Shown piece after piece: positions 63,837 through 64,000 of a stretch of 64,000 nucleotides of DNA (its first letter is position 1; each line of letters starts with the position of its first letter). The notes beneath the pieces were generated by a model. The model worked only from the letters and a program-made list of their open reading frames with translations, had not been told where the DNA came from and did not search any database. Location: assembly GCF_900109995.1 (NCBI RefSeq), contig NZ_FOCB01000003.1:386508-450507 (forward strand), in the 5' to 3' direction. This stretch comes from Pseudomonas sp. ok272 (GTDB taxonomy: Bacteria > Pseudomonadota > Gammaproteobacteria > Pseudomonadales > Pseudomonadaceae). The position numbers were made by a program, and so were the translations under genes.

Positions 63837-64000
63837 TCACGGCGAATGGGTAATGTCCGTGACCTCTTCGCTGGGCAGTGCGCCGGTTTCGGTGCTCTCC
63901 AGGACCACGTAGGCACTGCCGCAGAACAGCGAATTCAAGCGCTGCATGTCGGCGATCAGTTCCAGGTGCAACGAGCTGGTTTCCAGGCTCTGCACGATCT
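63837..64000 (-). CDS. Na/Pi cotransporter family protein, C-terminal fragment
   Basis: Only the last 54 or so codons are inside the window, ending at TGA 63837-63839. The visible part QSLETSSLHLELIADMQRLNSLFCGSAYVVLE matches the PhoU-like helical C-terminus of Na/Pi cotransporter (NptA/YjbB) proteins. The assignment rests on this short tail, so it is tentative. Confidence 0.65.
   Translation of the reverse strand, partial: IVQSLETSSLHLELIADMQRLNSLFCGSAYVVLESTETGALPSEEVTDITHSP

Overview
This 64 kb window looks like chromosomal DNA of a fluorescent Pseudomonas, most probably the P. fluorescens/P. putida side of the genus. The reasons are the high GC content, about a dozen REP/REPIN palindromes of the GTGGGAGCGGGC type, and gene order that follows known Pseudomonas synteny (trpI-trpBA, prlC-yheV, the aa3 oxidase cluster, metNIQ, znu/zur, polA-ersA-engB, dsbA, dgcH, ampDh2, algB-kinB, gltP). 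Almost everything is core genome. I found no prophage, transposase, CRISPR array, tRNA or rRNA. All PAO1/KT2440 comparisons are from memory, not from a search.

Left part (1-20.9 kb): a choline-O-sulfate module (SulP permease cut by the window edge, orphan choline-binding protein ChoX, choline sulfatase BetC, divergent LysR regulator), then trpBA with divergent trpI. Next comes a run of small stress-type genes (DUF883, dodecin, two DUF1161 proteins, OsmC, an LLM oxidoreductase), two tandem paralogous lipoproteins beside a lipoprotein zinc peptidase, a HAD phosphatase, a gamma-carbonic anhydrase, prlC-yheV, and a periplasmic protein-tyrosine-phosphatase-like protein. The only unfamiliar genes are a two-gene minus-strand unit at 18.2-19.1 kb with an EF-hand/dockerin-like loop. 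It is followed by a possible C-terminal gene remnant just before a beta-carbonic anhydrase.

Middle (21-33 kb): the complete aa3-type cytochrome c oxidase operon (coxB, coxA, ctaG, coxC, SURF1, a thioredoxin-fold assembly protein, ctaA, ctaB, SCO), interrupted by a REPIN before ctaG and ending at a bidirectional terminator. It faces the metNIQ methionine importer. Then 33-44 kb: znuBC/zur and divergent znuA (zinc uptake), thrB, polA, the sRNA ersA, engB, two c-type cytochromes, dsbA.

Right part (43.8-64 kb): an endonuclease-fold protein overlapping the diguanylate cyclase dgcH, the amidase ampDh2, an EAL phosphodiesterase, kinB/algB (alginate control), a small membrane protein, DUF1328, gltP, and a nucleoside-recognition transporter-like protein. 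A highly structured intergenic block follows, then an Mla-type (MCE) lipid transport operon, a DUF5924/DUF2914 protein, an M16 peptidase and the C-terminal tail of a Na/Pi cotransporter.

The best leads for something not well described are the EF-hand-like gene pair, the REP doublets with two fixed geometries, several large perfect inverted repeats without a terminator T-tract (41.1, 53.5 and 57.1 kb), an orphan minus-strand terminator upstream of gltP, and the twin C-rich loops of the ersA RNA.
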